NCBI GenBank assembly: GCA_964591605.1
Contig: CAZQEN010000012.1
Location: forward strand, 1-45,108
Direction of reading: 5' to 3'
DNA: 45,108 nt
From: CAYLLT01 sp964591605
Lineage (GTDB): Bacteria > Planctomycetota > Phycisphaerae > UBA1845 > PWPN01
Position numbers and translations under genes: made by a program
The notes under the pieces: model-generated
What the model was told of the DNA's origin: nothing
Databases searched by the model: none
Seen by the model: the letters and a program-made list of their open reading frames with translations, nothing else
Shown: positions 13,509-22,148 of the stretch, piece by piece
How the letters are laid out: each line of letters opens with the position of its first letter
Numbering within the stretch: the stretch's first letter is position 1

Positions 13509-15179
13509 GTGGCAACATTGCTCGTCATCCAGGGTCCCGATAAAGGCCGGACCTTCCGGACGCTCAATGAGACTGCCATCCTGGGCCGCGAGAGTGACCA
13601 GATTTCCCTCACCGACCGCACCGTCTCCCGGCACCACGCCCACATGTACCCCGACAACGGAAGCTGGGTCCTCGACGACCTCCGCAGTGCCAACGGCACC
13701 TATGTCAACGGCGTGCGCGTCAAATCGCCCGTCCGCCTCAAACACGGCGACCAGATCAAGATCGGGGCCACCCTCCTGGTCTACGCCGGCGACCAGTCCA
13801 CCGAGAAGCTCAGCGGCACGCGAATCCCCCGCGACATGATCGACCTCGACGCCAGTAACGACATGATGGACTCCGCCATCCTCTCCAGCGTCACCAGCGA
13901 GGATTCCATCATCATCGCCGGCCCCGAAGTCGCCGAGGCCGCCCGTGCCTGGAAGGTCATGTCCGAGCTGTCCGCCGCCATCGGCGCCATCATCGACCCT
14001 GACGCCCTCCTCGAACGCGTCATGGACGTCATTCTCGAGGAGCTCCCCATCGACCGCGGCTTCATCCTGCTCTACGAGAAGCGCGACGAGAACATGGAGC
14101 TGATCCCCCACGTCGTCCGATACCGCCGCGGCGTCCGCGCGAAAAAGCAGAAGATCACCACCTCCCGGCGCATCATCCAGTACGTCCTGGATAACCGGGC
14201 CGCCGTCCTCTGCACCAACGCCATGACCGACAACCGCTTCTCCACCGAGGCCGGCCAGGACAGCATTCACGATTACGGCCTCCACTCGGTCATCTGCGCA
14301 CCCATCTGTGTCCGCGACCTGCTCCTGGGCGTCATCCACATCGATTCCGCCGCCGCCGCCCATACCTACACCCAGGAACAGCTCCGCCTCATGAGCGCCA
14401 TCGGTCAGATGACCGGCCTGGCCATCCAGAACGCACGCCTCGTCCAGCAGCAGATGCAGACCGCCCGCCTCGCTGCCACCGGCGAGACCGTCGCCTACCT
14501 CTCGCATTACATCAAGAACATCCTGCAGGGCATGCAGAGCGGCTCCGACCTCATGAAGATCGGCTTCAAACAGGAGAACGTCGCCACCCTCGGCAAGGGC
14601 TGGAGCATCGTCGAGCACAACCTCGAACGCATCCTGCAGCTCACCACCAATATGCTCGCCTTCAGCAAGACCCGCGAGCCCAAGCTGGTCTCCGCCCATC
14701 TCAACAAGATCGTGGCCGACGCGGTCTCCCTCGTTCAGAAGAAAGCCGACGAACGTGAGGTCATCCTGCTCACCGATTTCGAGGAGCCCTTCCCGCCCAT
14801 CCCGCTCGACACCGACGGAATCCACCAGGTCGCCCTCAACATCGTCAGCAACGCCATCGATGCCGTTCAGCCCGGAAAAGGCGTCGTCAACGTCAGCACG
14901 CGCTTCCTCACCGACGAGGGCATCGCCGATCTTGTCATTTCGGATAACGGCGCCGGCATCGAGCGCGACAAGCTCGAGCAGATCTTCGAGCCGTTCCGTT
15001 CGAGCAAGGGTCAGGGGGGAACCGGCCTGGGCCTCGCCGTCGCCCGCAAGATCGTCCGCGAGCATCACGGCCGCATCGTCGTCGACAGCCGCCCCGGCGA
15101 GGGCACCACCTTCCGCGTCCGCCTCCCCGCCCAGGAAATGGCCCACGAAAGCGAAGAAACCTTCTCCACCCTCCAATAA
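13509..15179 (+). CDS. FHA-GAF sensor histidine kinase
   Basis: A 556-residue soluble protein with three parts. An FHA domain (about 1-100) carries ILGRESDQISLTDRTVSRHHAH with the phosphothreonine-binding Arg and Ser and the SANGTYVNG loop. A GAF domain follows (about 150-315). The kinase core has a phospho-acceptor-like His333 in LSHYIKNILQG and a HATPase domain with NIVSNAIDAV, DNGAGIE and GGTGLGLAVARKIV. There are no membrane segments. The GTG start at 13509 has AAAGGTGG upstream; the frame is open to 13374 but the FHA domain starts at 13509. FHA fused to a histidine kinase suggests input from Ser/Thr kinases, abundant in planctomycetes. No response regulator is adjacent. The nitrogen cluster follows after a terminator. 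Confidence 0.93.
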   Translation: MATLLVIQGPDKGRTFRTLNETAILGRESDQISLTDRTVSRHHAHMYPDNGSWVLDDLRSANGTYVNGVRVKSPVRLKHGDQIKIGATLLVYAGDQSTEKLSGTRIPRDMIDLDASNDMMDSAILSSVTSEDSIIIAGPEVAEAARAWKVMSELSAAIGAIIDPDALLERVMDVILEELPIDRGFILLYEKRDENMELIPHVVRYRRGVRAKKQKITTSRRIIQYVLDNRAAVLCTNAMTDNRFSTEAGQDSIHDYGLHSVICAPICVRDLLLGVIHIDSAAAAHTYTQEQLRLMSAIGQMTGLAIQNARLVQQQMQTARLAATGETVAYLSHYIKNILQGMQSGSDLMKIGFKQENVATLGKGWSIVEHNLERILQLTTNMLAFSKTREPKLVSAHLNKIVADAVSLVQKKADEREVILLTDFEEPFPPIPLDTDGIHQVALNIVSNAIDAVQPGKGVVNVSTRFLTDEGIADLVISDNGAGIERDKLEQIFEPFRSSKGQGGTGLGLAVARKIVREHHGRIVVDSRPGEGTTFRVRLPAQEMAHESEETFSTLQ

Positions 15180-15193
15180 CTTGTGAACTGTTC

Positions 15194-15220
15194 AGCCGCA
15201 CCTCACGAGGAGCGGCTTTT
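15194..15220 (+). terminator. Probable intrinsic terminator of the FHA kinase gene
   Basis: A stem AGCCGC / GCGGCT with inner CCT/AGG pairs and a CACG loop ends in TTTT (15217-15220). It lies 15 nt after the kinase stop. It is one of few hairpins here with a T-tract. Confidence 0.6.
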
Positions 15221-15259
15221 CAGACCGCCGCCAGACGACACAGCGGGAACCGCGCGCAC

Positions 15260-15277
15260 TGCACGCCCGCTGGTGCA
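15260..15277. promoter_or_regulatory. NtrC-like enhancer candidate
   Basis: TGCAC-GCCCGCTG-GTGCA resembles the NtrC site (GCAC-N7-GTGC in enterics) but has an 8-nt spacer. It lies about 240 bp upstream of the -24/-12 promoter at 15498, a usual enhancer distance. No NtrC-type gene is in the window, so this is tentative. Confidence 0.25.
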
Positions 15278-15300
15278 AGAGTTCCTTCTCGCACCCACCC

Positions 15301-15322
15301 CCGCGGGAATCCTTTCCCGCGG
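15301..15322. promoter_or_regulatory. Hairpin of unknown role upstream of the nitrogen cluster
   Basis: CCGCGGGAA (15301-15309) and TTCCCGCGG (15314-15322) form 9-bp arms around a 4-nt loop. No T-tract follows. It could be a second terminator-like structure or a protein site. Confidence 0.35.
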
Positions 15323-15497
15323 CCCGCACACCGCACGCTCCCCGCGAAGCCGGCCGTCACCCGCTGATCCAGGAACTGCCCACGCAACAGGCAGATCCCC
15401 CGTTTCTGCCCACTTTTCGATCGCCCCAGCCCCGCCGCTCAGTCATTCCGCCGCCGCCTGCGCCCGCTTCTGAGGCACCGGACCGCCCCACCGCCTC

Positions 15498-15513
15498 TGG
15501 CACACCTCTTGCT
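15498..15513 (+). promoter_or_regulatory. Sigma-54 (-24/-12) promoter of the PII-Amt cluster
   Basis: TGGCACACCTCTTGCT matches the TGGCACG-N4-TTGCW consensus at every fixed position except the seventh (A for G). The GG and GC elements have the required spacing. Transcription would start near 15525. The first confident gene downstream is PII at 15892, which leaves a leader of about 365 nt. Within it a 70-codon frame (15572-15784) has no recognisable features and I do not call it. Confidence 0.7.
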
Positions 15514-15891
15514 CTGTCCTCACCGGCCGTACCCGGCACAGGACAACGTGCTGCCCTGACCGGCGCGGACTGTGGATTCCGCGCCCGCCCCCGGTGCGCG
15601 CATGACACGCAGGATCCACATGGAAAGGTTTTGCCTCATGCCCGTTCAGATCGCTTGGACCCATCAGGAACGCTCTGGCCGCCGAGCCGGGCACGTCAAC
15701 GGCTCCGATCTCCGCTTTCAAACGTCGAATTCTGCATCGGCCCCGGCGGCGTCGGCGGTATGCCCGTCAACCCTCGAAACGTGAGCAGTCGAAATGATCG
15801 CGGATGACCGGACTTTCCCGTTGCCCTGCGGAGCATCCGGAACGCCCGTGCATCACCTCCAGTTGTCAGCATCGTGCAGGAGAAGATCACC

Positions 15892-16230
15892 TTGAAGAAG
15901 ATAGAAGCCATCATCAAGCCGTTCAAACTCGATGAGGTCAAGTCCGCCCTCACCCGCCTCGGCATCCAGGGCCTGACCGTCACCGAGGTCCGCGGCTTCG
16001 GCCGCCAGCGCGGCCACACCGAACACTATCGCGGGGCCGAATACGTCGTCGATTTCGTCCCCAAGGTCAAGATTGAAATCGTCGTCGCGGACGGCACCGT
16101 CGACGACGTCATGACCGTCATCACCCGAACCGCCCGGACCGGCGAGATCGGCGACGGGAAGATCTTCGTCACCGATCTCGACCAGGTGATGCGCATCCGC
16201 ACCGGCGAGAAAGGTGAGTCGGCCCTGTGA
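15892..16230 (+). CDS. glnB: PII nitrogen regulatory protein (first copy)
   Basis: PII proteins sense 2-oxoglutarate and ATP/ADP and signal nitrogen status; GlnK-type members block Amt. The protein is exactly 112 residues when read from TTG at 15892 (MKKIEAIIKPFKLDEVK). That start has AGGAGAAG upstream; a GTG six codons earlier (15874) is possible. The T-loop GHTEHYRGAEYVVDF has Tyr51, the uridylylation site, and the B-loop TARTGEIGDGKIFV is intact. It precedes amt, so a GlnK-like role at the membrane is likely. Together with amt, a second PII and glnD it forms a nitrogen-control cluster behind a sigma-54 promoter. It is clearly a paralogue of the copy at 18018. Confidence 0.95.
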   Translation: MKKIEAIIKPFKLDEVKSALTRLGIQGLTVTEVRGFGRQRGHTEHYRGAEYVVDFVPKVKIEIVVADGTVDDVMTVITRTARTGEIGDGKIFVTDLDQVMRIRTGEKGESAL

Positions 16231-16330
16231 GCCACCGCCGCCTCGCGCCGCCGCCAGTGCAGCGTGAGGCAAGTCGGGCCTGGCCGGCCTCAGTCCAGAG
16301 GCCGCCTGACTGGAATTTCGCGAAAAAACC

Positions 16331-16355
16331 GCCGGTGACCTCCGCGTTCACCGGC
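16331..16355 (+). promoter_or_regulatory. Hairpin between PII and amt
   Basis: Perfect 8-bp arms GCCGGTGA (16331-16338) and TCACCGGC (16348-16355) with a 9-nt loop lie 24 bp before the amt start, upstream of its Shine-Dalgarno. It may set the ratio of PII to Amt through mRNA stability. Confidence 0.4.
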
Positions 16356-16379
16356 ACCATGAGACAGAGGAGTTGAGCG

Positions 16380-17891
16380 ATGAATCTTCTACTGAATCGT
16401 CCCCGGTCGGCCGTCCGGCGCCCGGTCCTGTGCCTGTTGCTGAGCGTCTCTTTTGTGCTCGTCGCCCGCGCCGCATTCGCGCAGGATGCCGCCGCCCCGC
16501 CGCCGGTCACCGCCGAGAGTGTCGCCGCCGACCTCAAGGCCCGCAGCGTCGATATGGATACCCTCTGGGTGCTCGTCGCCGCGTTTCTGGTCTTCTGGAT
16601 GCAGGCCGGCTTCGCCCTCGTCGAAACCGGACTCACCCGCGCCAAGAACACGGTCAACATCTGCATGAAGAACCTGCTCGACTTCTGCTTCGCCTCCGTC
16701 CTCTTCTGGGCCATCGGCTTCGGCATCATGTTCGGCGCGGGTAACGCCTTCATGGGAACCAGCGGTTTCTTCCTGAAGGAATCAACGCCTGAGACGTTCA
16801 GCTCGCTGAGCTGGACACCTGTCAACCTCGACTGCAAGTTCATCTTCCAGCTCGTTTTTGCTGGCACCGCCGCCACCATCGTCTCGGGCGCCATGGCCGA
16901 GCGCACGAAATTCTCCTGCTACATGATCTACAGCATCGCCATCAGCGCCATCATCTATCCCGTCTCGGGCCACTGGATCTGGGGCAGCGGATGGCTGTCG
17001 GCCAAAGGGTTCTTCGACTTCGCCGGCTCCACTGTCGTCCACTCCGTCGGCGGATGGCTGGCTCTCTGCGGCGCCGTCGTTTTGGGCCCGCGCATCGGCA
17101 AATACGGCCCCGGCGGTAAGGTGAATGCCATCCCCGGCCACAACTTCCCCCTGATGATCCTGGGCGTCTTCATCCTCTGGCTCGGCTGGTTCGGTTTCAA
17201 CCCCGGCAGCTCCATGATGGCCTCGGGCGTCGGCGCCGCGATCTCGCACATCGCGGTCACCACCAACGCCGCTGCCGCCACCGGCACCATCGGCGCCCTC
17301 CTCACCAGCAAAATCTGGTTCGGCAAGTGGGATGCCAGCATGGCCGGCAACGGCTGCCTCGCGGGCCTGGTCGCCATCACCGCACCCTGCGCGTTCGTCA
17401 GCACGCCGGCGGCCCTGCTCATCGGCCTCATCGGCGGCGTGCTCGTCGTTGCCTCCGTCGTCTTCTTCGACCGCGTTCTCAAGATCGATGATCCCGTCGG
17501 TGCAACTTCAGTGCATCTCACCAACGGCATCTGGGGAACGCTCGCTCTCGGGCTCTTCTCGCAGGGCGACAAGTTCGGCATGACGCCCGCTCCCAAGATC
17601 GGCCTATTCTACGATGGCGGCAGCCTCGAACAGTTCACGGTCCAGTTGATCGGCGTCGCGGCCGTCGGCGCCTGGTGCCTGGTTACCGGTTTCGCCCTCT
17701 TCTACGGAATCAAGGCCGTCATGGGCCTGCGGGTCAGCCTCGAAGAGGAGCTCCGCGGCCTCGACATGGACGAGCACGGAATGGAAGGCTACCCCAACTT
17801 CCAGTTGATCCGCCTCGAATCAACCCATGTTCCCACTTCGGAGCTGCCTCGAAGCCCGGCACGCGCCCCCATGGCCGCCGTGCACCACTGA
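16380..17891 (+). CDS. amt: Ammonium transporter (Amt family)
   Basis: A 503-residue membrane protein with a cleavable signal peptide (cut likely after ARAAFAQ, about residue 36) and 11 helices, as in AmtB. It begins its core with WVLVAAFLVFWMQAGFALVE and TRAKNTVNICMKNLLDF. The pore histidines are seen in STVVHSVGGWLAL and GATSVHLTNGIWGTLALGLF. The C-terminal cytosolic tail (GLRVSLEEELRGLDMDEHGMEGYP) is the PII-contact region. The ATG at 16380 has GAGGAG upstream. It is flanked by two PII genes, an arrangement that points to direct gating by GlnK-type PII. Confidence 0.97.
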   Translation: MNLLLNRPRSAVRRPVLCLLLSVSFVLVARAAFAQDAAAPPPVTAESVAADLKARSVDMDTLWVLVAAFLVFWMQAGFALVETGLTRAKNTVNICMKNLLDFCFASVLFWAIGFGIMFGAGNAFMGTSGFFLKESTPETFSSLSWTPVNLDCKFIFQLVFAGTAATIVSGAMAERTKFSCYMIYSIAISAIIYPVSGHWIWGSGWLSAKGFFDFAGSTVVHSVGGWLALCGAVVLGPRIGKYGPGGKVNAIPGHNFPLMILGVFILWLGWFGFNPGSSMMASGVGAAISHIAVTTNAAAATGTIGALLTSKIWFGKWDASMAGNGCLAGLVAITAPCAFVSTPAALLIGLIGGVLVVASVVFFDRVLKIDDPVGATSVHLTNGIWGTLALGLFSQGDKFGMTPAPKIGLFYDGGSLEQFTVQLIGVAAVGAWCLVTGFALFYGIKAVMGLRVSLEEELRGLDMDEHGMEGYPNFQLIRLESTHVPTSELPRSPARAPMAAVHH

Positions 17892-17902
17892 TACGTGATC
17901 GC

Positions 17903-17944
17903 GAGCCGGGGCCCCCGGGATTGGCGCGGTCGGGGCCCCGGCTC
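17903..17944. promoter_or_regulatory. Strong GC hairpin between amt and the second PII gene
   Basis: Perfect 13-bp arms GAGCCGGGGCCCC (17903-17915) and GGGGCCCCGGCTC (17932-17944) enclose 16 nt. There is no T-run. It begins 11 nt after the amt stop and could reduce read-through or protect the upstream mRNA. Confidence 0.55.
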
Positions 17945-18017
17945 TGCTCGTGCCCGGCGCTCACGAATGCGGGTCGCCAGCGCCGGGCAGCGGGTTGAAT
18001 GATGAAGGCTCAATGCC

Positions 18018-18398
18018 ATGAAAAAGGTCGAAGCCATCATCAAGCCGTTCAGGCTGGACGCCGTCAAAACCGCCCTCACCCGCCTGGGCATCCAGGGTCT
18101 CACGGTCAGTGAAGTCAGCGGCTTCGGCCGTCAGAAAGGCCACACCGAACACTTCCGCGGAACCGAATACTCGATCGACCTGCTCCCCAAGCTCAAGATC
18201 GAGGTCGCAGTCGCAGATTCGCTCGTGGGCGACGTCGTCAGCGCCATCACCACCGCCGCCCGGACCGGCCAGATCGGCGATGGCAAGATCTACGTCAGCA
18301 GTCTCTCCCAGGCTCTCCGCATCCGCACCGGCGAAACCGGCCAGGAAGCCGTCATCAACGCATCACTCGCCCTTGAGGCCGCCCCACCGCCCGCATGA
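18018..18398 (+). CDS. glnB: PII nitrogen regulatory protein (second copy)
   Basis: A 126-residue PII protein starting MKKVEAIIKPFRLDAVK, with AAGG upstream of the ATG at 18018. Tyr51 is kept in GHTEHFRGTEYSIDL, so it can be uridylylated, and TAARTGQIGDGKIYV forms the B-loop. Compared with the first copy it has a C-terminal extension of about 14 residues rich in Ala and Pro (ALEAAPPPA). It lies between amt and glnD. The two copies probably split duties between Amt gating and GlnD or glutamine synthetase signalling, but which does which cannot be told from sequence. Confidence 0.95.
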   Translation: MKKVEAIIKPFRLDAVKTALTRLGIQGLTVSEVSGFGRQKGHTEHFRGTEYSIDLLPKLKIEVAVADSLVGDVVSAITTAARTGQIGDGKIYVSSLSQALRIRTGETGQEAVINASLALEAAPPPA

Positions 18399-18518
18399 GC
18401 CGTTCGCCTCGACGCCTGACCCGGCGGGATTTCTGCCGCTGGCGATCAATCCGACTCCACAGGGGGACTTGAGCCCGGAGCATCTGCCGTGTTCACGTCA
18501 GGAGGGGGAACGACTACG

Positions 18519-18569
18519 ATGCACCGGCGCATGATTGCCATGGGCCGGAGCATGGTCCAGACGGCGTAA
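18519..18569 (+). CDS. Possible 16-codon leader ORF before glnD
   Basis: An ATG at 18519 has an unusually strong Shine-Dalgarno, AGGAGGGGG (18500-18508), ten bases before it. It opens a 16-codon frame, MHRRMIAMGRSMVQTA, with four Met codons, ending at TAA 18567-18569. Some 116 nt later glnD starts without a clear ribosome site. A translated leader is plausible, but a frame this short could be chance. The other sequence between 18399 and 18685 shows no gene. Confidence 0.3.
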   Translation: MHRRMIAMGRSMVQTA

Positions 18570-18685
18570 CGGACCGGCTTTCTCTCGGAACTGTTCTCTG
18601 GACCCCTGGAACGCGGTTCCCCTCGGCTCTCCGCGGGTAACAAGAACAGATCGAAGCCAGATTGACCTGTGGATGACGCATCGGC

Positions 18686-21328
18686 ATGGAGCTGACTGAG
18701 ATACCCGATCACCCGAACCTGGAGCCGGTGCTGGGCCCCGCCCTCGAACTCCGCGGCATGCTCGCCCGCGCCCGCGGAGAGATACGCGACTTTCACGCGC
18801 GCGGCGGGAGCGGAGAACAGGTCTGTTCCGCGCTGACCACGCTGTGCGACCGCGTCATCGGCCGTGCATACGAATTGGTGGATGCGCAGACCGGCCGGCG
18901 CGACCGCGTCGCCAACGAGCTGGCCATCGTCGCCGTCGGCGGATACGGCCGCGGCGACCTGGCCCCCTGCTCGGATGTCGATCTGCTGTTTCTGGCCGCC
19001 CGCCCCGTCGATCATCTGCTGAAAAGCTTCATTTCCGCGATGGTCCGCCTCCTCTGGGACGCGGGCCTGAGCGTCTCACAGAGCGTCCGCACCCCGCAGG
19101 ATTCGGTCGCGTTCGCGCGGGAAGATCTGATCGCCTGGACCGCGCTCACCGAGGCGCGTCTGCTCCGCGGAAACCTGACCCTCTTCAAGGATCTCAAGGC
19201 ACGGATCCAAAAACTGATCCTCCGCAGGTCCGTCCGCCGTTTGGCCGGCCACCTGCTGGCCGAACGGCAGAAGGAACAGGTCGGCGACCCCGATTCCACC
19301 GTCTATCTGCTCGAGCCCGACATCAAGAAGAGCGCCGGCGGCCTGCGCGAATATCACCTCATCCGCTGGGTCGGCCGGACGCGTTACGGCCTGGCCGATC
19401 CGGCCGCGCTCCGCGACCACGGTCATCTCTCGGAGTCCGACTGCCGGCAGGTTCTGCAGACCCGCGAGCTGCTTCTGCGCATCCGAAATGAACTGCACTT
19501 CCAGGCCGGCTCCGCTCAGGACACGCTCACCCTCGACGAGCAGGTCCGCATCGCCCGCTGGCTCGGCTGGACCAACACCGAAGTGTCGCTGCCCGTCGAA
19601 CGCTTCATGCAGGACTACTATCGCCACACCACCTCCCTGCACGAAATTGCCCTGCGCTTCGCCCGTGCCGCGTGGGCCGGCAGGCGTCCCGCGTGGCGCC
19701 GCCTGGTCCCCCCCCGCCGGATCGAACCGGGTTTCGTCATCGGCAACGGCAACCTGCGCCTTTCACGAAGCGGCCGGGCCATCGCCGACGAACGCCGCGC
19801 GGAAACATGGCTTCGCCTCTTTGAGCTGGCACGCTGCCACGGCGCGGAGATCGATCCGGCAACGCTGGAGCGCGCCCGCGAGATGGTTCCGCTGGCCCGG
19901 GTCACACCCGAAGCCCGCCGGCTGTTCCTTCAGATCCTCGATTATCCCCTGGACCTGGGCCGCCTCCTAAGGGATCTCCACCAGATCGGCCTTCTCGGCC
20001 GGCTCATTCCGGCGTTTGAACACACCCGCTGCCTGATTCAGTTCAACCAGTACCACAGGTTCACCGTCGATGAGCACACCCTCCGCGCGGTGGAACATGC
20101 CGTCCGGCGCAGCGAAGACCGCGATGTCGTCGGCGCCGCGTACCGCCGGATCCGCCGCAAGGCGCTGCTTCACCTGGCCATCCTGCTGCATGATGCCGGC
20201 AAGGGCTACACCCTCGACCATTCGGAAAAAGGCGCCGAGCTCGCCGCCGGCGTGGCCCGCGACTTCGCCCTTTCCGATCACGACCGCGAACTCCTCGTGT
20301 TTCTCGTCCGCCACCATCTGATCATGGCTCACACCTCCCAGCGCCGCGACATCTCCGACCCGCAGACGATCGCCCGGTTCGCACGGGCCGTGCACACGCC
20401 CGAGGCCCTCTCCAAGCTCTTCGTCCTCACGATCGTCGATACCGAGGCCGTTTCTCCCGGCAATCTCACCCGCTGGAAGGAAACCTTGCTCAGCCAGCTC
20501 TACACGCGCACCATGCAGGAGCTCACCGGGCAGACCATCGCCCAAAACGCCGCAAAGCAGGCCGCTGAGATTCGCCGGCAATTGGCCGCGTCATCGCCCT
20601 TCGACACCGACTGGCTCGTGCACCAGCTCGCCGCGATGCCCGACGGTTACCTGCTGTCCACGGACATCTCGCGCATCGGCATGCATCTCTCCGCGCTTCG
20701 CCAGCACAGGAACGGCCGGTTCGTGCTGGACATGCAGTTTGACCCGAACACGGGCATCAGCACGTACACACTGGTCACGGGCGAGGGCCACAAGCCCGGC
20801 CTCTTTGCGAAAGTCGCCGGCGTGCTTGCGGGCTGCGGCTTTCAGATCCTCGCCGCCCAGATTCTGACCCGCGCCGACGACATCGCCCTCGACACGTTTG
20901 AAACCATCGATCTCGACTTCTCAGGCCCCCCGCCGCCCCACCGTCGCGAAGGCATCGAGCGCGTGCTGCGCGATGTGCTCGACGGCAGGCGAACCGTCGA
21001 GTCGCTCTTCGGACGGCGGTTTACCCCGCCCTCCAGAAAACCGGTGATCCAGCGGCAGCCCACGCAGGTGGACATCGACAACACCAGCTCCGATCGCTTC
21101 ACGATCGTCGAGGTCTTCGCCGACGACCGCCAGGGCCTCCTGCATGTCATCACACAGGCGCTCTTCGAGCTGGGCGTGTCGATCCACTCCGCCAAGATCG
21201 CCACCCACGTCGATCAGGTCGTTGATGTGTTCTATGTGACGGAGGCGGACGGTTCGAAACTCACGGACGAAACCCGGCTCGAGGCCATCGCCCGCGAGCT
21301 GGCCCGCCGCATCGACGCGCCGCTCTGA
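18686..21328 (+). CDS. glnD: PII uridylyltransferase / uridylyl-removing enzyme
   Basis: GlnD uridylylates PII when glutamine is low and removes UMP when it is high. The 880-residue protein has all expected parts: the nucleotidyltransferase motif VGGYGRGDLAPCSDVDLLF (near residue 85), the central GlnD domain, an HD domain with LLHDAGKG (near 505) for UMP removal, and two C-terminal ACT domains (about 690-760 and 805-875) for glutamine sensing. The ATG at 18686 fits, though its ribosome site is weak. It follows two PII genes that both keep Tyr51, so substrate and enzyme are encoded together. It converges with tsf, with only ten bases between the stops. Confidence 0.96.
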   Translation: MELTEIPDHPNLEPVLGPALELRGMLARARGEIRDFHARGGSGEQVCSALTTLCDRVIGRAYELVDAQTGRRDRVANELAIVAVGGYGRGDLAPCSDVDLLFLAARPVDHLLKSFISAMVRLLWDAGLSVSQSVRTPQDSVAFAREDLIAWTALTEARLLRGNLTLFKDLKARIQKLILRRSVRRLAGHLLAERQKEQVGDPDSTVYLLEPDIKKSAGGLREYHLIRWVGRTRYGLADPAALRDHGHLSESDCRQVLQTRELLLRIRNELHFQAGSAQDTLTLDEQVRIARWLGWTNTEVSLPVERFMQDYYRHTTSLHEIALRFARAAWAGRRPAWRRLVPPRRIEPGFVIGNGNLRLSRSGRAIADERRAETWLRLFELARCHGAEIDPATLERAREMVPLARVTPEARRLFLQILDYPLDLGRLLRDLHQIGLLGRLIPAFEHTRCLIQFNQYHRFTVDEHTLRAVEHAVRRSEDRDVVGAAYRRIRRKALLHLAILLHDAGKGYTLDHSEKGAELAAGVARDFALSDHDRELLVFLVRHHLIMAHTSQRRDISDPQTIARFARAVHTPEALSKLFVLTIVDTEAVSPGNLTRWKETLLSQLYTRTMQELTGQTIAQNAAKQAAEIRRQLAASSPFDTDWLVHQLAAMPDGYLLSTDISRIGMHLSALRQHRNGRFVLDMQFDPNTGISTYTLVTGEGHKPGLFAKVAGVLAGCGFQILAAQILTRADDIALDTFETIDLDFSGPPPPHRREGIERVLRDVLDGRRTVESLFGRRFTPPSRKPVIQRQPTQVDIDNTSSDRFTIVEVFADDRQGLLHVITQALFELGVSIHSAKIATHVDQVVDVFYVTEADGSKLTDETRLEAIARELARRIDAPL

Positions 21329-21338
21329 GTGCAGAAAA

Positions 21339-22148
21339 TCAACAGCTGATGCCGCCGCCCACCTGCAGATAGTGGAACCGCACGATCGTGAAGCCGGCCT
21401 CCTTGGCAATCTGCCCGACCGTCTTCTTCTCTTCCTTCACGAACGCCTGTTCGAGCAGCACCCGCTCGCCGTACCAGCGGTCCATCTTCCCGGCCAGGAT
21501 CTTGTCCACCAGGTTCGCCGGCTTGCCCGACGCCAGGATCTGCTCACGGGCCAGCGCCTCTTCGTGCTGGACCGCGTCGGCCGGGATCTGCTCGCGCGAC
21601 AGCGCCCCGGGCTGGGCGAACGTGATGTGCATGCAGATCTCCGAGAGCAGCGTGTCGTCCCCGCCCGAGCCCTCGACCACCACCAGGGCGGCCTTCTTGC
21701 CGTCGTGGTGCACGTACACGCCCGTCCGCCCGGTCTCCCGGATGATCCGTCCCACCTGCATGTTCTCCCGCAGGCGGTTGATGGCATCGTGGACCAGTTC
21801 CGACGCCGCCCCCGCGAGCGCCGCGGAATCGCTGATGTTCGCGCCCGCCGCCTTCTGCGCCAGCCCGTCGGCCAGCTCGATGAAGATCGGGTTCTTCGCC
21901 ACCGGCGCCGTCTCGCACATCACTTCCACCAGCGCCGCCTGCCGGCCGTCGCGGAACTTGCCGATCCGCCCTTCCCCCGTCGCCCGGCCTTCCTTCTTCT
22001 CGGCGGCCGCCTTGCCCTTCTTGCGCAGAAGGTCCAGCGCCGCCTGCATGTCGCCCTGCGTCTCGGTGAGTGCCTGCTTGCAGTCCATCATGGGGAGCCC
22101 GCTGCGCTCCCGAAGATCCTTGACCATCGCTGCCGTGATCTCTGCCAT
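21339..22148 (-). CDS. tsf: Translation elongation factor Ts
   Basis: EF-Ts is the nucleotide exchange factor of EF-Tu. The 269-residue protein starts MAEITAAMVKDLRERSG and has the signature LPMMDCKQALTET, followed by the two core subdomains. AGGAG lies upstream of the ATG. It follows rpsB on the minus strand, the usual bacterial order. The 113-bp gap contains a hairpin (GCGGTTG / CAACCGC, 22178-22201) that could tune expression relative to S2. Confidence 0.97.
   Translation of the reverse strand: MAEITAAMVKDLRERSGLPMMDCKQALTETQGDMQAALDLLRKKGKAAAEKKEGRATGEGRIGKFRDGRQAALVEVMCETAPVAKNPIFIELADGLAQKAAGANISDSAALAGAASELVHDAINRLRENMQVGRIIRETGRTGVYVHHDGKKAALVVVEGSGGDDTLLSEICMHITFAQPGALSREQIPADAVQHEEALAREQILASGKPANLVDKILAGKMDRWYGERVLLEQAFVKEEKKTVGQIAKEAGFTIVRFHYLQVGGGISC

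Noticed and set aside
15183..15473. 96-codon frame after the FHA kinase
   Set aside because: It spans the terminator, the hairpin and the enhancer-like site, with Pro/Arg/Ala-rich translation and no ribosome site.
15572..15784. 70-codon frame in the leader between the sigma-54 promoter and PII
   Set aside because: No ribosome site, no motif, and mixed composition. It is more likely untranslated leader.
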